Assembly (NCBI GenBank): GCA_032164295.1
Contig: JAJHTX010000004.1
Location: 1,116,001 to 1,180,000, forward strand
DNA: 64,000 nucleotides
Direction: 5' to 3'
Origin: Inonotus obliquus
Taxonomy: Eukaryota > Basidiomycota > Agaricomycetes > Hymenochaetales > Hymenochaetaceae
Position 1 is the first letter of the stretch. Each line of letters opens with the position of its first letter. Position numbers and translations under genes: made by a program. This document shows positions 8,879-18,354 of this stretch, in pieces. Under the pieces are notes generated by a model. It was not told where the DNA came from, did not search any database, and saw only the letters and a program-made list of their open reading frames with translations.

Positions 8879-11320
8879 ATGACTTCTACACAGCTCAAGT
8901 ATACTCCGTTGGAAGAAATCGAGTCGGTGCGCACTACCTCTCTTTACCAACGTCCGGAGCTCAACTACATTGTTTTCTTCTGGCAGATACACGCAAGCTT
9001 GAACACTGAATTTCTCACATGGAAGACCAGGTCCATCCCGTTCCGCAAGCAGCAACTGTCCCAACTGGCCTACATGATCAAGGACAATGTATCTAGGTTC
9101 ACGAATGCACTTGCGCAGGATATCGGAAAGCCGCCGTTGGAGGCCATGACGTGGGTCCTTCCTAGGCACGCAAGTTCTCCCTTTCTGACTAGTTTGCTTT
9201 GTCCGTCAGACAAGAGCTGATATCGTGTCTCACCGATGCCACAGAGGCATATCACGGGGCGGAAAAATGGTCTAAAGACGAGCGTGCACCGTTTCGCGTG
9301 GATACTTTCCTTCTGAATCCAAAGATTCGCAAAGAACCCAAGGGCGTAGTGCTCATTATTGGGCAAGTCGATATGCAGTCGATGTTTGTCGCTGATTCTG
9401 ATTCTGTCTAATACAGCGCATTCAATTATCCAGCTTGGCTTGTCCTTGGTCCATTGGTCAGAACTTTCGCAAGCTAGTTAGGGCTGGCAGCTGATTTGCA
9501 ACAGTCAAGCGCTATTGCCGCAGGAAATGCGGCAGTGCTGAAGCCATCAGAAACGACTCCGGCGACAGCATCCCTGCTTGCGGAGTTGGTTCCAAAGTAT
9601 TTAGACCCGAGTCTGTATCGCGTGGTTAATGGAGGGGTGCCCGAAATGACGAAGGTATGAAATCTCCCGATTTCGTGCACACTGATGCTGATTTCGATCT
9701 TCAGTTGTTGGACCTGAAATGGGACCATAGTACGCTCTCTACTAGTATTTAGTTACGAATTTCGCTAAATTGCATGATGGGCAGTCATGTACACAGGTAA
9801 GATTTCCCCGGAAGTCTGATTGCGCAAACGTTGACCCCGAGACAGGAGGAGCTAAAGTTGGTCGTATCATCGCTACGGCGGCAGCGAAACATCTTACGCC
9901 CGTGACACTCGAGGTGCGTATCTTTTCCGTTGAACATGGGTTCCAGTGCTAATTATATGTGAATAAAGCTTGGCGGTATGATGTTTCGACAGTGATTGAA
10001 AACCAGAAGTCGCTGACCTTCGCTCAGGCAAGAATCCCGTTATTCTTGATCCTAGATACGACCTCGCTCTGGCTGCTAAGCGGATTGCTTGGGGGCGTTT
10101 TAGCAATTCTGGACAGGTAAGACTTTCCCTTCCCTCGTTCTCGCACACGTCGTGCGTCTTGCTCATGAGGTGGAAGATTTGCCTCTCCCCTGATTATATA
10201 CTTGTTCCTGCTGAGGCCCAGGACAAACTAATAGAGGAGTTTGGCAAAGTGTACGTAGGGAGTCTTTGTGGATCTTGCATCGATTCACCGATATTTTCCA
10301 GGCTCAAGTCATTCTATCCGGACGGAGCGTTGAAGTCGGATTCATACGCGAGAATTGTCTCGGACGCACATTTCAACCGCCTCAAGGGTCTAATTGATGA
10401 AACAAAGGGCGAGATCGTTTTTGGTGGTCAGTCGGACGCGACACAGCGTTTCATTGCGCCGACGATAGTCAAGAACATATCCTTCGAGGATGCACTAATG
10501 GGCCAGGAAATCTTTGGACCAATTCTTCCCATTGTATCTGTGAAAAGCATCGACGAGGCCATTGCTTTAGTAAATACTCGGTAGGTCGTTCGTGACGGAC
10601 TCAACGTGTATCCACAGTCTCACCATCGACAGTGACCACCCGCTCGTATTGTATGTCTTCACGGATGACGCTGCATTAAAGAAGAAAGGTGAGCCCGTTC
10701 AACATTCTCATATTGGTCTCCGTGATTAATGTCGCTGCTCAGTCTTCGATAGCACCCGCAGTGGAGCAGCGCTTTGCAACGAACTAATCTTGCATGCAAC
10801 CGGTAAGTTTGTGAGTTCTGATTCACAACCTTATCGACTGATTTAAGCGTACTTTCAGTCGAAGGACTTCCGTTTGGAGGTGTCGGTGAAAGCGGCTGTG
10901 AGTATTCTGGAAGCTTACCATTAGCATGCGACTGATTGCGTTTTGCAGACGGCCAACATACTGGCAAATGGGGCTTCAGCACCTTCACGCATTTCCGCTC
11001 GACACTCGAGACACCTAAAATGTGTTTTCAAGCATTCTATCCCTTCAGAACGTTGCACTGACACTCTTATTAGATTGGAATTTATCATGGGCAATCGGTA
11101 TCCGCCATACACGGCCAAGAAGCTAAAGACCATGCAAAAGTTGCTCATGCCAAGTTTGCCACCTCGAGTGAATGCACAACCTGGACTTTTTTCCCGCTTC
11201 CGCAATTGGATATTGGCATTGCTGTGCGTGCTTGTTGCGGCTGGTTTAGCCGATCGACTGACACCGAATGCTGGCGCTCTTGCATTTGTGCAACATCTTT
11301 TATTCAGAGGAGGAAAGTGA
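8879..11320 (+). CDS. HFD1: fatty aldehyde dehydrogenase, C-tail anchored (ALDH3/Hfd1 type)
   Basis: Oxidises long-chain aldehydes to fatty acids with NAD(P)+; in yeast Hfd1 acts at mitochondria, lipid droplets and in ubiquinone precursor and sphingolipid breakdown. I read 17 exons and 527 residues: 8879-8926, 8987-9150, 9210-9362, 9417-9456, 9505-9654, 9705-9729, 9785-9796, 9846-9913, 9969-9975, 10028-10116, 10177-10250, 10302-10580, 10633-10688, 10743-10802, 10859-10897, 10949-11021, 11074-11320. Features: [19 protein letters not shown] (NAD-binding), TPVTLELGGKNPVI (catalytic Glu), [19 protein letters not shown] (catalytic Cys in GQIC), [23 protein letters not shown]. The C-terminus has one membrane helix ([18 protein letters not shown]), as in microsomal ALDH3A2 and Hfd1. 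Odd points: two micro-exons (12 and 7 nt) and a GC-AG intron starting at 9363. Confidence 0.9.
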
Positions 11321-11659
11321 ATGTCAATTCAATCCCCCGATTTCGCGCAGCGATGAAGTTTCAATTTATTCAATGAACGATTTTCGTGTTGATTCATGTA
11401 TATTATTCGGTCTATCACATCAAAATCAATTGTCGTATGCAGCCAGGTGTTTGTGAATACTGTTTTAGCCACTTCCTTTGCAGAATGCCTTTCGAATCCC
11501 CAGCAATGTTTTCATACCGATAGAAAATTACAAGCAAAGCACATTTCATTTGGTTATCTACAGCTACAACTACAACTCCCTCAGATCCATTCGCTGGAGA
11601 CCATCTTCCACTAATCTAGTGGAGAAAGCAAGAACTGCAGCGAAGAAGATAATTAGGAG
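11321..11659. other. intergenic, ALDH 3' end to U2 gene 3' end
   Basis: AT-rich; no gene seen. Expected to contain the aldehyde dehydrogenase 3' UTR and, from the other strand, the 3' processing region of the U2 RNA gene. Confidence 0.4.
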
Positions 11660-11855
11660 ATCCCCCGACGACACAAGCCGGCAATGCAATAGCAAGGTCA
11701 TCGCGCCCACCAAGTTGCAAGCAGAGCTCGGCAGGACAAGGGCGGCAAAAATTAGATAACCAATAATGAGGGCGGTGCCCTCATAATAGTGGTTAAACTA
11801 TTAAGAACAGATACTACACTTGATCTAAGCCAAAAGGCCAGAGTGGTAAGGATTC
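11660..11855 (-). ncRNA. U2: U2 spliceosomal RNA
   Basis: Reading the minus strand from about 11855 down: stem-loop I region with GGCCTTTTGGCTTAGATCAA, then GTGTAGTATCTGTTCTTA, where GUAGUA (11812-11817) is the branch-point recognition sequence. Stem-loop IIa arms TAATAGT/ACTATTA (11784-11803), stem-loop IIb TGAGGGC-ACC-GCCCTCA (11767-11783), Sm site AATTTTTG (11746-11753), then stem-loops III and IV, the latter with TATTGCATTG in the loop and GATGAC/GTCGTC in the stem. CUUAGAUC matches the S. pombe-type variant. The order and spacing of all these elements and a length near 195 nt fit U2. Exact 5' and 3' ends are estimates. It pairs with the branch site of introns in the spliceosome. Confidence 0.92.
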
Positions 11856-11875
11856 ACAAATGTGGCTATCACGAA

Positions 11876-11881
11876 TTTATA
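11876..11881 (-). promoter_or_regulatory. TATA box of the U2 RNA gene
   Basis: TATAAA on the minus strand, about 25 nt upstream of the estimated U2 5' end, consistent with polymerase II transcription. Confidence 0.55.
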
Positions 11882-12110
11882 GGAGGGACGAGATTGGGGT
11901 GCACGGACCAGGTGTTACTTAATTGGGAAGGTATGGTCAGATTTGGGTTATGTCATGGTGGCGCGGTGATCTTTGTCCTGCTTTGTCCATTGTACCACTG
12001 GCCACCGAGCCACACGGCCACACGGCCACTCTATGAATTACGACTAGAATATCTCTGTCAGTGCCTGGGTTTCTTGAGATGGTGCAAAGAAACTATTACC
12101 AATAAACCAC

Positions 12111-14212
12111 TCAAACATCTGGGCGCGTTATGACGGGTGTCTCATCGTACGTTTCATCCTCAATTTCCTTGATGCCTGAGAAGTAATCCATATCAAGATG
12201 GCCAACTGGGTTGCATTTCAGGTAGAAACGGGCGCAGAAGTACAAGGTTGGAAAGAGAGCCAGAGGGAGATAGGTCGTGATAAATGTCGCGGCCGTAAAG
12301 TTTCCTTTAAGGAAGACAGTAAATCCTGAAAACTTACGCAAACAATTAGCCTGGACCATATGAATAGATTAAAATAAAAGTTCTCTTACAAGTGAAACAA
12401 GGGGACACGCTATCAAGGCGTACCATGCGGCGTATGGATTCAACTTGCTCCTGTACGGAAATAGTGAAGCGTCGAGAGCCTGAACGCGGATACCTTCACG
12501 AAATCGTAGGTACGTGATGACAATACCAAACCATGTCATCAACCCCGCAACCGCGGTAAGGTTGACAAACCAGTTGAATACCGTTCCAGCACCAGAGCTC
12601 ACACTCATATAAGCCAGAAGGCCAAAAAGCGAGGAGAAGACTACTGCCGGAAGGGGAAGACCCGACTTTGTTGTATATGCGAATATGTCTGGGGCATTGC
12701 CCGCTAGCGCAAGACCGTAGATCGCGCGGGACGCCGTGTACAGGTCGGAGGAACCAGCTGACCATGCAGAGGTGAGTAGTGCTGCATTTATCACATGCGG
12801 TAGACCTTTAATTCCTGCTATTTCCATAGCGATTACGAAAGGTGATTTTGCTGCCGTTGATTTTTCGAGATCTAAGCTCTCGTTATTTGACGGTACCAGA
12901 AGGCCGATTATGAATGTCCCGCAAAGGTAGAAGAGGATGATCCGGATGTATACAGTCTTGAGAGCCTTCAGAACGTTTTTGCGAGGGTTCTTCGTTTCAC
13001 CGGCAGCGATCTGGATGGTGAGGATACGTCAAATACGGTTTATAAGCATAGAAGGCAATGTACGAGGCCTTACAGCGACAATCTCCGTTCCAGTGAAGGA
13101 AAACGCAGCCTGGGTCATCGCCGCCAACCAGCCCAAGAACCGACCTTTCGCTCCGGAGATGCCTTCATACTGTACAAACACTCCGGGATCCTTCCAATAT
13201 CGAAAACCAAGGCGGTCGTGATTTGGCCCACCTCCCAGATCGAGTACGATACCAAGGATCTCAGGATAACACTGTTAGCTTACGGGATCAGGCTTGGAAC
13301 TCGTGTGCAACTCACGATGAGTCCGACGGCAGTTATAACTTTGATCGAGGCGAATATGAACTCGCATTCTCCATAGGCGCCTATCTCACCTTGAGCGTCA
13401 ATCTTCCAAAGGATCGACCCGGCGTTACTCACCAGCGCCCAACAAATTAATTACAATCACGACAACGAGGCACATTGTAATCCACACCGCGGGACTAACT
13501 TCTTCTGGCTACGGCACAACGTGTATGTGAGACGTTTTGTCATTAATGATTGAGGTGCGGTGATCGTAACTATTATACAATAATACTCACGGATTTCCAA
13601 AAGGACATCAAGACGGCAGCAGCGCTCATTTCGGTTGGGAGAAGGATTGTCCAGCTGTACCAATAATTCCAGCCCATTGTAAATGAGAGTGCTGGATCTA
13701 CGAAGCGTTCTGCGAGTTTTATGTGGCCACCTGGAATGGGGAGGTATGCTATCATCTCTCCTAGGCAAACCTTGATGATGAATAACTTCAGATCGGTCTT
13801 ATGGAGCCATTCTGAGTTGGTATGAAGACGTACCATGACTGAGTAACATATTGTACTCGTAACGGCGTAGGCGAGGAATAAACCGAGTGGACCGCCATTC
13901 TTGAGGGACGTAGCCGTCCCAACAAAGAGACCTACACCAATCACGCCTAATTGATACAGGTACTTAACAGGCTGCTTCCCTCGTTGAGTAAAACAGGAGG
14001 GACGAACCGCCAATACTGTCGCGCTAGGCATAAGGAATTTCCCATCATGATACTATGGATCCAACTCACCTAATCATCGCGATATGCCTGCTTTTCAACT
14101 GTCTCTTCAAGGCGGTATGTCTACGCCTCTCAGAACGTGAACATACTTCAACCGAGATCTCATTCTCAACATATTGCGTCGCTTCGAGTTTGTCGTCGAC
14201 CTTTGTGGACAT
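12111..14212 (-). CDS. amino acid permease (YAT/AAP family)
   Basis: Plasma-membrane amino acid/proton symporter of the APC superfamily. Eight exons: 14070-14212, 13834-14023, 13591-13770, 13433-13508, 13316-13380, 13074-13259, 12390-13010, 12111-12332, about 560 residues. Signatures: LKSRHIAMI near the N-terminus, GVIGVGLFVGTATSLKNGGP (TM1), GEMIAYLPIPGGHIKLAERF, GWNYWYSWTILLPTEMSAAA, EFIFASIKVITAVGLI, LGGGPNHDRLGFRYW, GTEIVAIAAGETKNPRK, and FSGFTVFLKGNF at the start of the last exon. The cytosolic tail is short and acidic. About 27 residues between the N-terminal cytosolic helix and TM1 (exon 2 start) do not match the family, so a further small intron may lie at 13960-14023. Intron 13771-13833 is 63 nt and stop-free, so it could be retained in frame. 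Substrate range cannot be told from sequence. Confidence 0.9.
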
Positions 14213-14666
14213 CCTAGAAGCAAGGGAGGTCAATAGACCCAGGATTTAAGGACGACTCAATGATGGGCATTTCCTATCGTTGCAGATGTATTGTGCGATA
14301 GTGAATCCGTGGATACTATTTTTAGCCCAGTTTCTTCAGTTCCTTGCTCTCACGAAAAGTGTAGAGATAAGAGAACACGTTTTCTATGGGAAGTCCAGTG
14401 CGCGTACAATGTGGACTTACTTCAAGAAACAATTATGTGTTTCAATCGCATCTACGGGCACTCAATTAGTATGAACAAAGGGCCTAAATTATACTTCCTC
14501 CTTTTCTCGAAAAAGTAAAATGTTCACGCTGCAAACATAGTTCGCATGAAACTATCAAGAGCGCACATTTCATTTGTTCTCTGGGATAACGATTATTACA
14601 GTCAAATACATTTAAATTCGGCACTTATGTGAGAATAATCCATACAGTTCGCATACTGCTCGATCC
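14213..14666. other. intergenic, permease promoter and RIB1 3' side
   Basis: AT-rich; short open frames at 14280-14518 carry no recognisable domain. Probably permease 5' UTR/promoter and RIB1 3' UTR. Confidence 0.4.
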
Positions 14667-16280
14667 TTATTCGCGGGAGGCAGCAGAAGAGGGCAATGAC
14701 AGCATGTGCCCCATCCTGAGTACCTTCGTACGCAAATATTTCTCGAGCTCCGGACCGTGTGAAGCTCCCGCACCGATTAACGTCGCACCCGCCGAGCGCA
14801 GACGCGCCGCTTCATCGTCAAAAGGCTCCACACGAACATCCGCTCCACCTTTCTGAGAAGAAACATCCTCGGACTGGCACCTCCACGAACGTGGTACCAT
14901 CGACACCTGCTCAGAAATACGTACGCCTGCATTCTTCAACTTCTCAACCTTATCTGGATTGTTTGTCAATAAACGTATGCTCTCGCCCGACTGCGCATTT
15001 CCTACGCCAAGACCCAGATCATGTAAGATTGCTGCGGCAACATCATACCCACGCTCGTCAGCTTCGTGACCAAGAAGCAAGTTCGCTTGGACTGTGTCGT
15101 GACCTAGATCCTGCAGATTGTAAGCCCGAAGCTTCGAGAGTAAACCAATTCCGCGACCCTCCTGACGCATATAGATAATAGCGCCGCGCCCGGGTATGGT
15201 GGTCACCTGTTCGCCCGTCATGGGATTCTCGAATGCGATAGGCTGGAAAATGCGCCGGATGGCCTCGTCCAGTTGCTCGCCACAGTCACATCGCATGCTG
15301 CCGATTGTTTCGCCTGTGAAACACTCGCTATGGATGCGGACCAACGGAGCGGGAACGGATAAACTTGATGGCTTCAGCATCAAATCGGGTTGTGAAACTT
15401 TGAAATCATTCTCGTTGAGTCGGCCCGAGTAAGCACCCCGAGTAACTCGCTCCATCGGAGTTTCGTCTTCATGCCAGATAGCATCTAGGGACTTGCTACG
15501 AATGTGAGGAACGTGGAAATTTGCAACACGGTTCTGGTCAAGCTGAGCGGGGTCGACGACAATGGCGAGATGTTCCTTGTTGTCACGGTTGTTGTGATAC
15601 AAATGAAGAAAGACTTCTCCGCGAGGGGTTGGTACGCGAGTCCGCACCATACACTTGACTTGGACATCATCACCCAGCGTTGTTGTGCATATGGTCGCGC
15701 GTGCAGCAGTGCCATTTCTTTCGTGGTCAACTAATTCTGATGCCGGAGACGACGGAACATCAGATGATGCAGCAGAACTCGCTCTCGAAATGACTAGCGA
15801 CGGCGGCAGAGAGTCCCCCGCTGCTGTATCCGATGGTTTAAGTGATGGCGAGACAGACGTCGAACGAGACGACTCATCGTCCGACGAGAAGTCGGAGTGA
15901 TTGGTAAATCGGCCACTCCTCGGGACTTGGCGACTCCAAATCCTATGACCGTCCGACCATTCCCAGCTATATGCTCCAATGTCTTCGGTGCTGGGGAAGA
16001 ATGAATGGTGATGGTGATGGTGTGTAACGCGAGGGCCAGACACCAAGGCAGCCGCCAAAAGCAAAGGATCTAGAGCAGCTTCCTTCTGTGCGAGTTCTGG
16101 ACGCTCTGGAATGCGCCCGTCACCACTGTTAATAGCTGCCTTATCGGTGCTATGACCGAGTCCACCGACAGCGACAGACTGGTTGTAAGCATCGATTACA
16201 GGAAGTGTAACTGCAACCTTGGCCGGGTCAACAGTGAAGGGATCAGGAGGGGTGTGTAGGGGAGAGATGGAAGAGGACAT
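14667..16280 (-). CDS. RIB1: GTP cyclohydrolase II
   Basis: First enzyme of riboflavin synthesis: opens the GTP imidazole ring, releasing formate and pyrophosphate. Single uninterrupted frame of 537 residues. Catalytic domain in the C-terminal half: [20 protein letters not shown] with the three zinc cysteines (C, C, C of ECF and RCDC), then [40 protein letters not shown] and [14 protein letters not shown], which bind GTP and magnesium. The first ~190 residues are Ser/Pro-rich and contain a run of six histidines ([11 protein letters not shown], about residue 84-94); fungal RIB1 proteins often have such a poorly conserved N-terminal arm. It is the longest intronless gene in a region where nearly every other gene has many introns. 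Start ATG at 16280 is the first in frame. Confidence 0.95.
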   Translation of the reverse strand: MSSSISPLHTPPDPFTVDPAKVAVTLPVIDAYNQSVAVGGLGHSTDKAAINSGDGRIPERPELAQKEAALDPLLLAAALVSGPRVTHHHHHHSFFPSTEDIGAYSWEWSDGHRIWSRQVPRSGRFTNHSDFSSDDESSRSTSVSPSLKPSDTAAGDSLPPSLVISRASSAASSDVPSSPASELVDHERNGTAARATICTTTLGDDVQVKCMVRTRVPTPRGEVFLHLYHNNRDNKEHLAIVVDPAQLDQNRVANFHVPHIRSKSLDAIWHEDETPMERVTRGAYSGRLNENDFKVSQPDLMLKPSSLSVPAPLVRIHSECFTGETIGSMRCDCGEQLDEAIRRIFQPIAFENPMTGEQVTTIPGRGAIIYMRQEGRGIGLLSKLRAYNLQDLGHDTVQANLLLGHEADERGYDVAAAILHDLGLGVGNAQSGESIRLLTNNPDKVEKLKNAGVRISEQVSMVPRSWRCQSEDVSSQKGGADVRVEPFDDEAARLRSAGATLIGAGASHGPELEKYLRTKVLRMGHMLSLPSSAASRE

Positions 16281-17228
16281 CGCTGGTCAGACAGCAGCAC
16301 AGCGATGTGCTCGAGAGATGCTTATGAGACGGGGATGAGTGCGCCGAAAGCGCTTTGCAACACGGACGAACACGTAGCAAGAGATGAAGCCAATGTCATG
16401 TCCTTTGGAATCGGGTCAGATTCAGACCGCGGGAATTCATGCCAATTAAAGAAGGTGTTAATAAGCATTGGGTCACATTGTCACAGTGGATCACGTCACT
16501 TCTGATCATTGACCCTCATCCATCGTTCCCCGTGTATGTCCCGTACGTACTGCTTGAGACGTTAGCGATGGGCGTCTAGTACTTACCATTTACCCACGAG
16601 CCCATCAAAAGCTTACCCCTTCACAACCATTCTCTTTCACGGAGTCGACACGGATTTCTTGGATCTCATCCGGTCTCAACCCCCCGGGGATGGTTATTGC
16701 TCACTATCCCACTTTGATGAATGCCCTTAGAAGAGAGGGTTTTCTAACGTCATTATTACCGAAATCATCGAGGAGACGCTTCGCGTTGCTGCGCGTTGGA
16801 ATGCATTACTTGGTCCTTTGGTGTCCAGATAAGGAAAGTAAGTCAATACCAAGAGCCGGGAGGCTGGCAGACATGCACAACACTCGCGGGCTGGCAATTT
16901 ACCTTAACCTGCCTTCTGCTCTTGTATCGACATCAAGAGATCTACGCTTCCGTACGCAGTCTAGTATCTAGGCATCTATACTATTCTTGATATGCACACT
17001 GTCCTTGGCAAGTGCCTGCAGCTAGGCGCTTAAATACATCGGGCGATCCGAGTGCACAAACCGCGCTATAAGAATAGGACGGGTTCTGAAAGCTGTGCCA
17101 GCCTTTCAGATCCGTGCGGATCCGTGCGCAGCGCGCACCTCAGAATCAGTACAAAAAAAGCCTTGTGGAAACAACTATTCCCTTCCTCTTCTCGCCCCCT
17201 TTCAATTCTTCTACGCCCGTCGTGACCG
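16281..17228. other. divergent intergenic region, 0.95 kb
   Basis: No gene seen. Open frames at 16690-16990 overlap in two frames and show no domain. It lies between two divergent genes and should hold both promoters. Confidence 0.45.
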
Positions 17229-18011
17229 ATGCACTTCAAGCCCATTATCACACTTCTCTTGTGGCCTGGAGCATTCTGGACGTGGTAGGCCTACAAAAAC
17301 TTTTATTGAACGACTATTCACAACGGATGCAGCGTTGTGGCCTCCAATAGCTACGAGCTGGATCGAAGCCCATTATTGGACGAGACTTCACCAGAAGATA
17401 GTGAAGCAGATGGTGCTAGGCTCGCAAGTTTCGTAAACCACGCCTTCGTCTCGCCTTTACCATTTGTTGAAGCTTCTGTAAACGATTTTTCGTCCGAAAC
17501 ACCTCCCCCTCCTCCCACAGCAACTCTACACATCGATTCCAGCGACGCTCCTCATTCATCTCAAATGTCTTTATTCGGCAAAGCACGGTATACTGCTTTA
17601 CCTCAACCAGCTTTCAGCTCACCTAAGCCCGGGGCGAATCCTCAAAATACCATCAAGGAGCAGACTCCGCTCCGTCGACGACACAAGGACAGTAAATACC
17701 CGAATCCTATGGCGGTTACTTTCGCGGTTCTGGGAGCTATTGTTGGCTGTATTGCTTTGATTCTATGCGGGCGCAGTATCCATCACTATTTTCGTACCCC
17801 TCGACGAGATCTCGTCGCAGACCATATCGATCGGTATAATCTCGAGAGGGAGCTCGCGGAGTCTGAGGAGGCGCGTCTGGGAATGTTATCAATTCGAGAA
17901 ACATCATTTGCGCAGCACCCTCCACCATATCAAGAAGCACCGAAGTACGAAGATGTCACGAACCATACACGTGTGACTACAATCCATCCGCAGTCAAGCC
18001 AAGCGCACTGA
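17229..18011 (+). CDS. single-pass membrane protein with PPxY motif
   Basis: Unknown protein. The main exon (17333-18011) encodes a Ser/Pro-rich ectodomain (a PPPPP run near SSETPPPPPTATL), a clear transmembrane helix (PMAVTFAVLGAIVGCIALIL, about residue 140 onward) and a cytosolic tail with FRTPRRDL, then HPPPYQEAPKYED. PPPY is a PPxY motif of the kind that recruits WW-domain ubiquitin ligases such as Rsp5, so the tail may link a membrane cargo to ubiquitination (inference). No ATG is in frame at the start of the main exon; a first exon at 17229-17281 (MHFKPIITLLLWPGAFWT) joined by a 51-nt intron would supply a start and a signal-peptide-like segment. That first exon is inferred from frame only. 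Tail-to-head with GCP3, 343 bp downstream. Confidence 0.6.
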
Positions 18012-18354
18012 TGTCAGGAGCTTTGATCACATTCCTTCATCCCGATCAGACATTGTATTGTTCAGTATCCCACACTCATTACCATGTTTGGGACATTTAT
18101 CTCTACCTCGATCCACGTTGCGAACTCTTGCAATTTACCTCCAGCTTGCTTCATAATACCCACTACGCACAATTTGGACTCTTAATACCTGGACGACTAT
18201 ATGTAGTGGTTCCACGCCTTTCCTTATATAGTCACAAAAACATTAATGTAGCAAGTAAGTAGAAGAAGAACTAGAAGATGATGTAAAAGGTTCTCACGGA
18301 TTACAAGACGCGTCGCGTCACGCGTGATACCATACCGCGCTTTCAACTTCGTCC
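18012..18354. other. intergenic, membrane protein 3' to GCP3 5'
   Basis: No gene seen; contains a TATATA element near 18223 that could serve the GCP3 gene. Confidence 0.4.

Noticed and set aside
11789..12133. 114-codon plus-strand frame over the U2 region
   Set aside because: It runs antisense across the U2 RNA and has no protein features.
14667..16280. Hexahistidine run as sign of an engineered tag
   Set aside because: It is internal in a Ser/Pro-rich natural arm with a run of repeated CAT/CAC codons in continuous genomic context.
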